A stretch of DNA of 64,000 nucleotides from Burkholderiales bacterium (GCA_947508055.1 CANNRR010000002.1:1-64000); one strand, 5' to 3'. Numbered from the stretch's first letter, positions 53,432 to 62,476 are shown. A program made the numbers and translations. The notes: generated from the letters alone by a model not told the origin.

Positions 53432-53584
53432 ATGAAATTGATTTCTGACCTGTTTGGTACCGACTACGGTCTGATGAGCATCAGTGGCATTGTCTTCATG
53501 CTCGGCATGGGAGTGTTTTTTGTGCGCTTTTTCAAACGCAAGATGGCTGAAGACGGCGCCGCCGCCGCCAAGGCAGACCGGTAG
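53432..53584 (+). CDS. DUF3149-family small membrane protein
   Basis: 50 residues, MKLISDLFGTDYGLMSISGI... with one membrane helix (GIVFMLGMGVFFVRFF) and a short basic and Ala-rich tail ending KADR. The LFGTDYGLMS start is typical of DUF3149. Its ATG follows GGAGCCACTTCC. Function unknown. Convergent with the Crp/Fnr-type gene 25 bases away. Confidence 0.8.
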   Translation: MKLISDLFGTDYGLMSISGIVFMLGMGVFFVRFFKRKMAEDGAAAAKADR

Positions 53585-53608
53585 CCCACCACTGCAAAGC
53601 GGCAGTTG

Positions 53609-54313
53609 TCAGGCCGCCTTTAGCGCTTCCAGCTTCAGGATCCGGTAGATCCGTCCGTGCTTGTCCTGGGGCTCCAAAATGCCTTCGCGCACCAGCGCGC
53701 TGATCTCGCGGCTAACCGTTTCCATTTTCAGATCCATCATCGCGCCCATGTCTTCCCTGGCAAACAGGGTGACGATTCCCTCGTCTGCGGCGTCGCGCAT
53801 CTTAAGTGCAAAGTTGCTCACCCGATTGCGTGCAGTACCAAAGTTGATATCTACCACCCAGTCGTCCGCGTCCTTAAGGGCACCGTACCATTTTTCAGTC
53901 AAGCGTTGATGCAGTCGTGGTGACTGCGATTGCAAGTTGTGAATGACGGCAAGCGGAACCCTGCACACGGAGACATCGGTTAACGCTACGGCATCGCAGT
54001 CATAGCGTGCGTTTGCCAGGGCAGAAAGCCCCGCCACATCACCGGGGCGCAACACGCGCACTATGCGTTGCCTGCCATCCTGTGTGCTTCGAACCAACTT
54101 CAGCATGCCCTTGCGTAGCGTAAAGACGCCCAACGCAGCGTCCCCCTCATGAAACAGCGCCGCCCCCACTGAAAACTCTAGGTCGTCCACCGGTGCATGG
54201 ATCATTTTGAAATCGTCTTCGTTCAAATCCGCAAACAACACCATGTCCCGAATGACACAGGAGCGGCAATCAGAAGTGCCTTTCCAGGCGGATTCGGTTT
54301 TTATAGGAATCAT
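53609..54313 (-). CDS. Crp/Fnr-family transcriptional regulator
   Basis: 234 residues from ATG 54313. A cyclic-nucleotide-binding-like domain is seen at about 20-140 (FSVGAALFHEGDAALGVFTLRKGMLKLVRS, IVRVLRPGDVAGL). A helix-turn-helix near 175-215 includes FAREDMGAMMDLKMETVSREISALVREGIL. The N-terminus has CRSC, only two cysteines close together; with no further pair in the FNR positions, an oxygen-sensing FeS cluster like that of E. coli FNR is uncertain. Targets unknown, but FNR-type sites in the window (13396) show such regulators matter here. Confidence 0.9.
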   Translation of the reverse strand: MIPIKTESAWKGTSDCRSCVIRDMVLFADLNEDDFKMIHAPVDDLEFSVGAALFHEGDAALGVFTLRKGMLKLVRSTQDGRQRIVRVLRPGDVAGLSALANARYDCDAVALTDVSVCRVPLAVIHNLQSQSPRLHQRLTEKWYGALKDADDWVVDINFGTARNRVSNFALKMRDAADEGIVTLFAREDMGAMMDLKMETVSREISALVREGILEPQDKHGRIYRILKLEALKAA

Positions 54314-54449
54314 GGTCAACTGGCTACGCAGGTGCGCGACACCGGGGGTTGGAGGCGATCAGACATTGTGTCACGACAACCTCTGCAACGACTTACAGCT
54401 TGCCCTACAGGCACCAGAACACAGACTGCATTGAATCAGAGTACACTAC

Positions 54450-54469
54450 AAGTAATTAAACAATTACTT
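54450..54469 (+). promoter_or_regulatory. inverted repeat, probable TetR operator
   Basis: AAGTAATT-AAAC-AATTACTT is a perfect 8-bp dyad ending eight bases before the TetR-family start codon. It is AT-rich in a GC-rich background. Binding of the TetR protein here would block its own operon. Confidence 0.65.
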
Positions 54470-54477
54470 CATTTTGT

Positions 54478-55155
54478 ATGGATTTATCAATCAAACCGAC
54501 CAAGCAAGCCACCGAGGTCCGCCGCGCCGGACTGGTAGTTGCCGCGTTGCACCTAGCCGCCCAGCGCAGTCCTGCCGACATCACTACGGCTGACCTGGCG
54601 CGCGCGGTGGGCATCACGCAAGGTGCAGTTTTCAAACACTTTGCCAGCAAGGAATCGATCTGGCTGGCTGTGCTGGACTGGGCCACTGACAGCCTGCTTG
54701 CTGAGCTCCACCATGCAGTTGCCGGGCCTGACGAACACCTCCTGTCCCCATTACACGCACTGCAAGCCATCTTTGCGGCGCATGTGGGCTTCGTGACGAC
54801 GCACCCCGGCGTCCCAAGGGTAATTTTTCAGGAACTGCAACACGCAGAAGAAACACCACTCAAAGCCCGCGTGCGCGGGCTGATGCAGCAATACCGCACG
54901 CTGGTGATGGAAATGCTGCAGCGCGCACAAACGCAAAACCTGCTGTTGCCTGGCACCGATCTGCAATCGGCGGCCGTGCTGTTTCTGGGTGCAGTGCAAG
55001 GCCTGGTTCTACAGGCACTGTTCAGCGGCCAGGTGCAGGCCATGTCCTTCCAGGCTCCCGCCGTATTTGCCATTTACCTGCGGGGCATTGCCACCCAACA
55101 GGCCCACCCATTCATCGCCCATATCGCCCCAAACTCTCTGGAAAGCACAACATGA
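54478..55155 (+). CDS. TetR-family repressor of the adjacent exporter operon
   Basis: 225 residues. The N-terminal TetR helix-turn-helix reads ITTADLARAVGITQGAVFKHFASKESIWLAVLDW. The C-terminal ligand domain is helical and not assignable. It is the first gene of a four-gene plus-strand operon, with each junction overlapping by 4 bases, and an operator-like dyad lies just upstream. It most likely senses a substrate of the exporter encoded by the next three genes. Confidence 0.92.
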   Translation: MDLSIKPTKQATEVRRAGLVVAALHLAAQRSPADITTADLARAVGITQGAVFKHFASKESIWLAVLDWATDSLLAELHHAVAGPDEHLLSPLHALQAIFAAHVGFVTTHPGVPRVIFQELQHAEETPLKARVRGLMQQYRTLVMEMLQRAQTQNLLLPGTDLQSAAVLFLGAVQGLVLQALFSGQVQAMSFQAPAVFAIYLRGIATQQAHPFIAHIAPNSLESTT

Positions 55156-56354
55156 ACCAACACCGACTTTTGCTGCGCCGCATTGGCATTGGCGCCTTGG
55201 CTATCGGCATGGTTGCTGCGCTGGCCTTTGTCGCGCTGCGCACTGGCCCCCTGGCATCGGTTCGCGTGACAGTCACCACGGCGCAAGAAGGAAAACTGAG
55301 CCCCGCCATCTTCGGCATCGGCACGGTCGAGGCCCGGCGCAGCTGGATGGTTGGGCCCACGGTCGCTGGGCGCGTGCTAAGCGTGCGGGTGGACGTGGGC
55401 GACGTCGTGCGGGCCGGTCAACTGCTAGCCGAAATGGACCCGGTGGACCTGGACCAGCGCCTCGCAGCACTGGACGCGGCCTTGGCACGCGCCACCAGCA
55501 CGCAAGCAGCGGCACAGGCCCAGGTTACCGACGCCGGTGCGCGCCGCGAACTGGCCGCCATCAATGCCAAGCGCAACCAGGATCTCGCGTCACAAAACTT
55601 CATCAGCCCCGGCGCACTGGAAGGCCGCCTGCAAGAAAAAACCTCGGCTGACGCCGCACTTCAAGCGGCACAGGCCAACCTGATCGGCACCTCCCAAGAC
55701 ATCACCCGACAAAAGGCCGAACGCGCCGCACTACAACAACAGCGCGGCAATGTGCGCCTGTTGGCCCCCGCCGACGGTGTAGTCACCAATCGGGATGCCG
55801 AAGCCGGCAGCACGGTGGTAGCCGGGCAACCCGTATTGCGCCTGATCGACCCCGCCAGCCTGTGGGTGCGCATGCGGGTTGACCAGGGCCGCTCGGCCGG
55901 GCTCGCGCCGGGCTTGAAAGCGCGCATCATCTTGCGCTCACAGCCACGCACCCCGCTCCAGGGGCAAGTGGCCCGGGTCGAGCTGCTGGCCGACGCGGTG
56001 ACCGAAGAGCGCATCGCACAAATTGCGTTTGCTTCCACGCAGGCGCACGCCGCGTCAGTTGGCGAGTTAGCCGAAGTCGAATTGCAACTCCCAGAAACCC
56101 CTGCCGCCCTGCTGCTGCCCAACGCCAGCATCCAGCGCCAACAGGGTCAGACCGGCGTGTGGCGCCTGACGGACGGCAAACCCGCGTTCGCCCCCGTGCG
56201 CCTGGGCGCCAGCAGCCTGGACGGCAGGGTGCAGGTACTCGAAGGCTTGAAAGCCAATGACTCGGTCGTGGTCTACAGCCAGAAAGCGCTGGCCGACGGG
56301 GCCCGCGTACAAGTGGTGGACGCCTTGGTGAAAACAGCAGGTAGCGCACCATGA
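55152..56354 (+). CDS. HlyD/MacA-type periplasmic adaptor of an ABC exporter
   Basis: 400 residues. One N-terminal membrane helix (IGALAIGMVAALAFVAL) is followed by a membrane-fusion fold: GTVEARRSWMVGPTVAGRVLSVRVDVGDVVRAGQLLAEMDPVDL is the lipoyl half, then a helical hairpin rich in Ala and Gln (about 95-200), and APADGVVTNRDAEAGSTVVAGQPVLRLID the second half. ATG 55152 overlaps the TetR gene. With the FtsX-type permease and ATPase it forms a DevBCA/MacAB-like tripartite exporter. Confidence 0.92.
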   Translation: MNQHRLLLRRIGIGALAIGMVAALAFVALRTGPLASVRVTVTTAQEGKLSPAIFGIGTVEARRSWMVGPTVAGRVLSVRVDVGDVVRAGQLLAEMDPVDLDQRLAALDAALARATSTQAAAQAQVTDAGARRELAAINAKRNQDLASQNFISPGALEGRLQEKTSADAALQAAQANLIGTSQDITRQKAERAALQQQRGNVRLLAPADGVVTNRDAEAGSTVVAGQPVLRLIDPASLWVRMRVDQGRSAGLAPGLKARIILRSQPRTPLQGQVARVELLADAVTEERIAQIAFASTQAHAASVGELAEVELQLPETPAALLLPNASIQRQQGQTGVWRLTDGKPAFAPVRLGASSLDGRVQVLEGLKANDSVVVYSQKALADGARVQVVDALVKTAGSAP

Positions 56355-57544
56355 TCAGCCTGGCCGGGCGCGACATCGCGCACAGCTGGAGCAAGTTTGT
56401 ACTCACTGGCATAGGCCTGGGCCTGCTGATTGGCGTGACGCTGACCATGGCCGGGGTTTACCGCGGCATGGTGGACGATGCGCACGCGCTGCTCAACAAC
56501 AGCGGTGCCGACCTTTGGGTGGTGCAAAAAGACACGCAAGGGCCCTATGCCGAAGCGTCCAACATCAAGGACGATGTAGTGCACAGCGTGCGCGGTATGC
56601 CCGGCGTGGCGCAAGCCGCCAATGTGACTTACTTCACCATGCAGGTGCAGGGGGCCGACGGCGACGACACCCGCGCCATGGTGGTCGGTATCGAGAGCGG
56701 CCAATCGGGTGAGCCCGGCTACCTGGTGGCGGGGCGCCAACTCACCCGCGGCCATTACGAAGCGGTGGCCGATGTCAAAACCGGCTTTACGCTGGGCGAA
56801 CGCATCCGTATCCGTCGCCACGATTACACGGTGGTCGGCCTGACGCAGCGCATGGTTTCATCTGGCGGCGACCCCATGGTGTTTATTGCCCTCAAGGACG
56901 CGCAGGAGGCGCAGTTTTTGAAAGACAACGACGCCATCCAGAACGACCGCACCCGCACCAGCGCCAACCCCGCTTTCAACCGCCCCGGTGTGCCCGGCCT
57001 GATAGATGCGGTGCAGGCGCTGCAGAGCAGTAGCCACAGTGTCAACGCTGTATTGGTACAAATGGCGCCCGGCTTCGAGGCAGAGCAGGTGGCCGCGCCG
57101 ATTCGCCGCTGGAAGCACCTGCAGGTATTCACCCGGGCGGGCATGGAAGAGATTTTGGTGTCCAAGCTGATCGCCACCTCAGCCAAGCAGATCGGCATGT
57201 TCCTGGTGATTCTGGCCATCGTGAGCGCGGCCATTGTGGCCTTCATCATTTACACCATGACGCTGGGCAAAATTCGCGAGATTGCCGTGCTCAAGCTCAT
57301 TGGCACGCGCAACCTGACCATTGCCAGCATGATCCTGCAGCAAGCGCTGGGGCTGGGGCTGATTGGTTTCATCGTCGGCAAGGTGGCTGCCACCATCTGG
57401 GCGCCGGTGTTTCCCAAATTTGTACTGCTGCTGACGCAAGATGCGGTCACCGGACTGGTCGCCACGCTGCTGATTTGCGCGCTGGCCAGCACGCTGGCCA
57501 TTCGCACAGCGCTCAAAGTAGACCCGGCTGCGGCCATTGGATGA
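56351..57544 (+). CDS. FtsX/MacB-type ABC transporter permease (DevC-like)
   Basis: 397 residues with four membrane segments: one N-terminal (FVLTGIGLGLLIGVTLTM) and three C-terminal (IGMFLVILAIVSAAIVAFIIYTM, LGLGLIGFIVGKVAATIW, LVATLLICALASTLAIRTAL), flanking a large periplasmic domain. LGKIREIAVLKLIGTRNLTIASMILQQ is the FtsX-domain cytoplasmic loop. This topology is that of DevC/MacB permeases that move substrates from periplasm or inner membrane outward. It overlaps both neighbours by 4 bases. Confidence 0.9.
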   Translation: MISLAGRDIAHSWSKFVLTGIGLGLLIGVTLTMAGVYRGMVDDAHALLNNSGADLWVVQKDTQGPYAEASNIKDDVVHSVRGMPGVAQAANVTYFTMQVQGADGDDTRAMVVGIESGQSGEPGYLVAGRQLTRGHYEAVADVKTGFTLGERIRIRRHDYTVVGLTQRMVSSGGDPMVFIALKDAQEAQFLKDNDAIQNDRTRTSANPAFNRPGVPGLIDAVQALQSSSHSVNAVLVQMAPGFEAEQVAAPIRRWKHLQVFTRAGMEEILVSKLIATSAKQIGMFLVILAIVSAAIVAFIIYTMTLGKIREIAVLKLIGTRNLTIASMILQQALGLGLIGFIVGKVAATIWAPVFPKFVLLLTQDAVTGLVATLLICALASTLAIRTALKVDPAAAIG

Positions 57545-58284
57545 ACGCCATGCCCAACCCATCCACAACCCACACGCGCACCGGCGGCATCCTGATCGAA
57601 GGCTTGCGCAAAGTCTATGGCGCCGGGGACACCGCCGTAGAAGCGCTCAAAAACGTCAACCTGCAGGTGAGCCCCGGCGAAGTGGTGGGCCTGGTCGGAC
57701 CCTCGGGGTCGGGTAAAAGCACGCTGCTCAAATGCCTGGGCGCCATCATTGAGCCGACCTCCGGGCGCATGACGCTGGGCGACGACGTAATCTATGACGA
57801 CGGCTGGAGGGTACGCGACCTGCGCACCCTGCGCCGCGACCGCATCGGCTTCGTGTTCCAGGCGCCCTACCTGATTCCGTTTCTGGACGTGACCGACAAC
57901 GTCGCGCTGTTGCCCATGCTGGCCGGCATGCCCAACGCACAGGCCCGTGCCCGCGCACTGGAACTGCTGACGGCACTGGATGTGCAGCACCGTGCCAAAG
58001 CCGAACCCTCGCAACTCTCCGGTGGCGAGCAGCAGCGCGTATCCATCGCCCGCGCTCTGGCCAACCGGCCGCCCGTGATATTGGCAGACGAGCCCACCGC
58101 CCCGCTGGACAGCGAACGTGCGTTGGGAGTGATGCGCATCCTGAACCAGATGGCGCAGCAGGCCCAGACTGCCATCATTGTGGTCACGCACGACGAAAAG
58201 ATCATCCCCACCTTCAAACGGATTTACCACATACGCGATGGGCAGACGGTGGAAGAGGCGGGGGAAGGGCGCTCACTGGATTGA
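57541..58284 (+). CDS. ABC transporter ATP-binding protein (LolD/DevA-like)
   Basis: 247 residues. Walker A is GPSGSGKST, signature [19 protein letters not shown], Walker [15 protein letters not shown] (with Ala-Pro in place of the usual Gly-Asn or Ala-Asn), and the switch His in [12 protein letters not shown] 57541 overlaps the permease stop (ATGA); a longer frame starts inside the permease. It powers the exporter. No outer-membrane channel gene follows. Confidence 0.93.
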   Translation: MNAMPNPSTTHTRTGGILIEGLRKVYGAGDTAVEALKNVNLQVSPGEVVGLVGPSGSGKSTLLKCLGAIIEPTSGRMTLGDDVIYDDGWRVRDLRTLRRDRIGFVFQAPYLIPFLDVTDNVALLPMLAGMPNAQARARALELLTALDVQHRAKAEPSQLSGGEQQRVSIARALANRPPVILADEPTAPLDSERALGVMRILNQMAQQAQTAIIVVTHDEKIIPTFKRIYHIRDGQTVEEAGEGRSLD

Positions 58285-58351
58285 AAATACCGCAATTGGA
58301 TTTTTGTTGATCGAAAGTTTGGGATGGGTTGGCAGCCATCTCAAAGGAAAA

Positions 58352-58412
58352 TTGGCCTCCAGCGCCCGTGGGGATAGCGCAAGCAGCTACTATTTTTATA
58401 GCAATATGACGG
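58352..58412 (+). repeat. family A repeat upstream of tnaA
   Basis: AATTGGCCTCCAGCGCCC, then GCGCAAGCAGCTACTA, then TTTTTATAGCAAT. It shares with the copy at 4806-4860 the blocks TTGGCCTCCAGC, GCGCAAGCAGCTAC and TTATAGCA. It lies in the 244-base gap between the exporter operon and tnaA, about 115 bases before the tnaA start. Confidence 0.7.
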
Positions 58413-58528
58413 TCATCGTCGCCACTGGGTGGTCTTGCTATTTTTTACTGGTGTTGGAAATCACCGACACCACACCCGTTTTGCCGGTGATACCTTTGCG
58501 CCCTGACCTGAACTTCATCGCAAACACC

Positions 58529-59905
58529 ATGCCCAAAACCCTAATAGAACCCTTCCGCATCAAAAGCGTCGAACCCATCCGCATGACCACCCGCGACGAA
58601 CGCGTGCAGCTGCTGGAAGACGCCAAGCTCAACGTATTCAAGCTGCGCGCCGAAAACGTGCTGATCGACTGGCTGACTGACTCCGGCACCGGTGCCATGT
58701 CCAGCCGGCAGTGGGGCGCCATCATGGAAGGCGACGAGAGCTACGCCGGTGCGCGAAGTTTCTACCGGCTTGAAGCCGTGATCCGCGACATCACTGGCAT
58801 GCAGCACTTCATACCCACCCACCAAGGTCGAGCGGCAGAAAAGGTGCTGTTCACCGCTGTTTGCAAGAAAGGCGAGCTGGTGCCCAACAACTGCCACTTT
58901 GACACCACCCGCGCCAACCTGGAATATCTAGGAATCGAAGCAGTTGATCTGGTCATTGCAGAAGGCCTGCGGCCAGCCTTGATCTACCCTTTCAAGGGCA
59001 ATATCGATCTCGCGCGAGTCGAGGCGGTGTTGAAGGCCGAGGGCCATCGCATTCCGTTTGGCATGATCACTGTAACCAACAACACCGGGGGCGGGCAGCC
59101 CGTGTCGATGGCCAATATCCGCGCCTATTCCAAGTTGCTCAAGCAGTACGGAAAGCCCTTCATCATGGACGTGTGTCGCTTCTCAGAGAACGCCATGTTC
59201 ATCAAGATGCGCGAGCCGGGTTACCAGAACACGTCCATCAAAGCGATCGTGCAGGAGATGTTCTCGTATTGCGACGGTTGCACCATGAGCGCCAAGAAGG
59301 ACGGCATGGTCAACATCGGCGGCTTCATCGTGCTGCGTAGCGACGAGTGGATGGACGCCGCCCGCAACGTACTCATCATGACCGAGGGCTTCCCTACCTA
59401 CGGCGGGCTGGCCGGGCGTGACCTGGAAGCGTTGGCCGTGGGCCTGGAGGAAGGCATGGACGAAGACTACCTGCGCTACCGCCTGCGCACGGCTGAATAC
59501 CTGGGCGAGCGGCTGGAGTCCTGCGGTGTCGGCTTTGTCAAACCCACCGGCGGCCATGCGGTCTATATCGACGCCAAAACCGTGCTGCCTGGTATGCCGA
59601 TTGAGCACTACCCAGCCTGGTCCCTGTGCAACGCGCTTTACCTCGAAGGCGGCATTCGCGGTGTCGAGATCGGCTCGGTGATGTTTGGCAAGCGGCTGGA
59701 GAGCGGCGTGGAGACCTTTCACAGTATGGAACTGGTGCGCCTGGCCTTTCCGCGGCGCATGTACACGCAAAGCCACTTTGACTACGCCGCCGAAGTGATT
59801 GCGGAGGTAAAAGAAAAGGCGGCCAGCATCCGGGGCGTCAAGATCACCAAGCAGCCCCCGTTTTTACGCCACTTCACCTGCGAGTGCGCCTGGGTCGACC
59901 GCTGA
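58529..59905 (+). CDS. tnaA: tryptophanase (tryptophan indole-lyase)
   Basis: 458 residues, PLP-dependent beta-eliminating lyase giving indole, pyruvate and ammonia from tryptophan. Marks are PFRIKSVEPIRMTTRDERVQ, LTDSGTGAMS, IPTHQGRAAEKV, the PLP lysine in CTMSAKKDGMVNIGG and TEGFPTYGGLAGRDLEALAVGL. The close relative tyrosine phenol-lyase has Thr and Arg at two substrate positions; here they are Asp (CHFDTTR) and Ile/Val (VEIG), as in tryptophanase. The ATG at 58529 has no strong binding site, and the frame is open upstream through the repeat, so a longer N-terminus from ATG 58406 cannot be fully excluded. No tnaB permease gene is adjacent. Confidence 0.88.
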   Translation: MPKTLIEPFRIKSVEPIRMTTRDERVQLLEDAKLNVFKLRAENVLIDWLTDSGTGAMSSRQWGAIMEGDESYAGARSFYRLEAVIRDITGMQHFIPTHQGRAAEKVLFTAVCKKGELVPNNCHFDTTRANLEYLGIEAVDLVIAEGLRPALIYPFKGNIDLARVEAVLKAEGHRIPFGMITVTNNTGGGQPVSMANIRAYSKLLKQYGKPFIMDVCRFSENAMFIKMREPGYQNTSIKAIVQEMFSYCDGCTMSAKKDGMVNIGGFIVLRSDEWMDAARNVLIMTEGFPTYGGLAGRDLEALAVGLEEGMDEDYLRYRLRTAEYLGERLESCGVGFVKPTGGHAVYIDAKTVLPGMPIEHYPAWSLCNALYLEGGIRGVEIGSVMFGKRLESGVETFHSMELVRLAFPRRMYTQSHFDYAAEVIAEVKEKAASIRGVKITKQPPFLRHFTCECAWVDR

Positions 59906-60002
59906 CACGAAGGCCCTCGGAGGTAAAGAAATGTTGAGGCCGACCGCCCAAGCGCCAGCACTTGTAAAATCGGCGGTCTACTTCTTCTAGGTGGTTTTGC
60001 TC

Positions 60003-61232
60003 ATGTCCTTTTTCTCCATCCGCCAGGCACTTGCCGCTCTTCTGGTTGCCGCGCTCGTTTCTGCCTGTGGCGGCAGCGGCAGCGCAGCACCACCACCGAC
60101 CGGTGGAATCACGGTGAAGCCAGGCGATGGCAGTGTCACGATCAGTTGGGTCAGCACGCCGGATGTCAAATACTGGCTGTTTTACGCACCCTCGGCCACC
60201 ATTTCCAGTAGTGACTGGATCAACGTCCCAGGCAGCCGCGCGATTCTGGACGTTACCTCACCGTACGTAGTAACGGGCCTTGCAAACGGCTACACCTACT
60301 CATTTACTGTCAATGCCCGCAATGGCGATGGCCCTGGCGGACCGGGCACCCCATCGGTGGCTGCAATGGCACGACCGGCCGGCGGCACTTGGAACGTTGG
60401 CGACAAGTTGGGCAACAACACCATTCGCAGCGTGACTTACGGAACCAGCACGGCCGACTCCTTGGGCTACTACATGGCCGTGGGCGACGGTGGCAGCACC
60501 TACCGCAGTACCAATGGTCTGAGTTGGACCGGCATTGGCGCGGCCACCACCACCAACATGAACGCAGCCACCTATACCCTGGCCAAATTCATTGTGGTTG
60601 GCAACGGCGGCACCATCACCTACGGCACGGATATGTCCACATGGACGGCAGCTACCTCTGGCACTGCCCAAAACCTCAACGCTATTGCCAGCAGTGGCGT
60701 AGTGGCCGTGGCCGTTGGCAACAGCGGCACCGTGCTCACATCAATCGATGGCGTGACATGGTCTGCGGTCACCGTGCCAACCACGCAAAACCTTTATGCC
60801 GTTTCCTATGCGGGCAACGGCATCTGGATGGCGGCGGGAGCCGGGGGCACACTACTCACCAGCACCGACGCCGTCACCTGGACCGCCGCGGCATCCGGCA
60901 CGACTGCGGACCTGCGCTCGGTTGCCATCCAAATGACAACTGTCTACACCTATGTCGCAACCGGCAACGGCGGCACCGTGGTTCGCAGTACGGACAATGG
61001 CGTCACCTGGGCGGCGCAGACCTCGGGCACAACGGCTGACCTGCTGGCCATCAGCCCAACGTCCAGTCAGTTTCTGGTGACCGGAACGGGTGGTGCCGTC
61101 ATTACCAGCCCCGATGGCATTACCTGGACCACACGCACCAGCGGCACCACTGCCAGCCTGTACGCTGTGATCAGCGGTTTCTCGCAGTATGTAGCGGTCG
61201 GTCAGAGCGGCGCAAACATCAACTCGCAATAA
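60003..61232 (+). CDS. lipoprotein with fibronectin-III-like domain and beta-propeller repeats
   Basis: 409 residues. A lipoprotein signal peptide ends in the lipobox LVSAC (Cys near residue 22), followed by a Gly/Ser/Pro linker. Residues ~35-120 form a fibronectin-III-like module (GDGSVTISWVSTPDVKYWLFY ... TGLANGYTYSFTVNARNGDGPGG). The rest holds about seven ~40-residue repeats of the form VGNGGTVxxSxDGxTWTxxxSGTTxxL, as in Ycf48/BNR-type propellers. A cell-surface or periplasmic role is likely; the ligand is unknown. Convergent with the DAHP synthase gene. Confidence 0.82.
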   Translation: MSFFSIRQALAALLVAALVSACGGSGSAAPPPTGGITVKPGDGSVTISWVSTPDVKYWLFYAPSATISSSDWINVPGSRAILDVTSPYVVTGLANGYTYSFTVNARNGDGPGGPGTPSVAAMARPAGGTWNVGDKLGNNTIRSVTYGTSTADSLGYYMAVGDGGSTYRSTNGLSWTGIGAATTTNMNAATYTLAKFIVVGNGGTITYGTDMSTWTAATSGTAQNLNAIASSGVVAVAVGNSGTVLTSIDGVTWSAVTVPTTQNLYAVSYAGNGIWMAAGAGGTLLTSTDAVTWTAAASGTTADLRSVAIQMTTVYTYVATGNGGTVVRSTDNGVTWAAQTSGTTADLLAISPTSSQFLVTGTGGAVITSPDGITWTTRTSGTTASLYAVISGFSQYVAVGQSGANINSQ

Positions 61233-61251
61233 AGCCAAGTCGTCGGGCTTT
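61231..61251. terminator. weak hairpin between convergent genes
   Basis: AAAGCC, a 9-base loop and GGCTTT form a 6-bp stem at the meeting point of the lipoprotein and DAHP synthase genes; it overlaps both stop codons. Its role as a terminator is only possible. Confidence 0.3.
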
Positions 61252-62383
61252 ACAACGCCCGGCGTGCCGCAACGGCTGCTGATAGCAGTTCGAGCGATTT
61301 CAGCGAATCATCCCAACCCAGGCAGGCGTCAGTAATACTCTTGCCGTACTCCAGGGTGCGCGCATCATCCTTGCCGGGGGTGAACTTTTGCGCGCCAGCC
61401 TTCAGGTGGCTTTCCACCATTACGCCAAACACACTGCGTGCGCCGCCGGCGATCTGGGAGGCAATGTTGCCCGCCACTTCCACCTGCTTTTCATGCTGTT
61501 TGCTGCTGTTGGCGTGGCTACAGTCCACCATCAGGCTGGCGGGCAACTTGGCTTTTTCCAGATCCTTGCACGCGGTGGCAACACTGGCGGCGTCGTAATT
61601 CGGCGCCTTGCCGCCGCGCAGGATGACGTGGCAGTCCCGGTTGCCCTTGGTTTGCACAATGGCCACCTGTCCATTCTTGTGCACTGACAAAAAGTGGTGT
61701 GCGCCGGCTGCGGCCTGAATGGCGTCAGTCGCGATCTTGATGTTGCCATCGGTTCCGTTTTTGAACCCGATGGGCGCCGACAGGCCCGAGGCCAACTCGC
61801 GATGCACCTGGCTCTCGGTGGTACGCGCGCCGATGGCGCCCCACGAGATCAGGTCCCCCAGATACTGCGGAGAGATTACGTCCAAAAATTCGCTACCCGC
61901 GGGCAATCCCAGGCGGTTGATTTCTATCAGCAACTGGCGCGCAATGCGCAGCCCCTCGTCGATCCGAAAACTCTCGTCCAGGTAGGGGTCGTTGATCAGG
62001 CCCTTCCAGCCCACGGTGGTGCGGGGCTTCTCGAAATACACCCGCATCACAATCTCAAGCGTGTCAGCATACTGGGTGCGCAGCTCTTTCAGGCGACGGG
62101 CGTAGTCCAGAGCCGCAGCCGGGTCATGAATGGAGCACGGGCCAATCACCACCAGCAGTCGGTCATCTTTGCCGGCCATGATATTGTGAATGGCATGACG
62201 GGTATCGGTGATCAGTGTTTCGACCGCAGTCCCCTGAATCGGAAAAAAACGAATCAGGTGCTCAGGAGGGGGCAACACGGTAATCTCCTTGATGCGTTCG
62301 TCATCGGTCTGACTGGTTCGGTCAGTCTGCTGTGCGGCATGCGGATACCAGGCGGCCGGGGTGGAAGTGGCTTTTGCAGTCAT
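61250..62383 (-). CDS. aroG: 3-deoxy-7-phosphoheptulonate synthase (class I DAHP synthase)
   Basis: 377 residues, first enzyme of aromatic amino-acid synthesis, joining PEP and erythrose 4-phosphate. Conserved blocks are LLVVIGPCSIHDPAAALDYARRL, RVYFEKPRTTVGWKGLINDP, PAGSEFLDVISPQYLGDLISWGAIGARTTESQVHRELASGL, FKNGTDGN and MVDCSHANSSKQ. The upstream leader encodes a Phe/Tyr-rich peptide and an intrinsic terminator, so expression is probably attenuated by Phe and Tyr. Which amino acid inhibits the enzyme itself is not visible, so the symbol could equally be aroF. Confidence 0.94.
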   Translation of the reverse strand: MTAKATSTPAAWYPHAAQQTDRTSQTDDERIKEITVLPPPEHLIRFFPIQGTAVETLITDTRHAIHNIMAGKDDRLLVVIGPCSIHDPAAALDYARRLKELRTQYADTLEIVMRVYFEKPRTTVGWKGLINDPYLDESFRIDEGLRIARQLLIEINRLGLPAGSEFLDVISPQYLGDLISWGAIGARTTESQVHRELASGLSAPIGFKNGTDGNIKIATDAIQAAAGAHHFLSVHKNGQVAIVQTKGNRDCHVILRGGKAPNYDAASVATACKDLEKAKLPASLMVDCSHANSSKQHEKQVEVAGNIASQIAGGARSVFGVMVESHLKAGAQKFTPGKDDARTLEYGKSITDACLGWDDSLKSLELLSAAVAARRAL

Positions 62384-62421
62384 GGGGTCGTTCTTGAGTT
62401 GAAAAATCGGACAAATAGGGT

Positions 62422-62450
62422 AAAAAAAAACCGCCGGGGGCCGGCGGTTT
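62422..62450 (-). terminator. aroG: attenuator terminator of the DAHP synthase leader
   Basis: On the minus strand AAACCGCCGG and CCGGCGGTTT form a perfect 10-bp GC-rich stem with a three-base loop, followed by six or more further T. It lies between the leader peptide gene and the DAHP synthase start (39 bases downstream), where it can only regulate that gene. Confidence 0.9.
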
Positions 62451-62476
62451 AGTGAGGGTTTTGGACGTCTTGTTTG

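Noticed and set aside
58406-58528. A TnaC-like leader peptide before tnaA
   Set aside because: The Trp-containing frame has no stop codon before tnaA and lacks the spaced Trp, Asp and Pro pattern of TnaC; it may only be an open 5' region.
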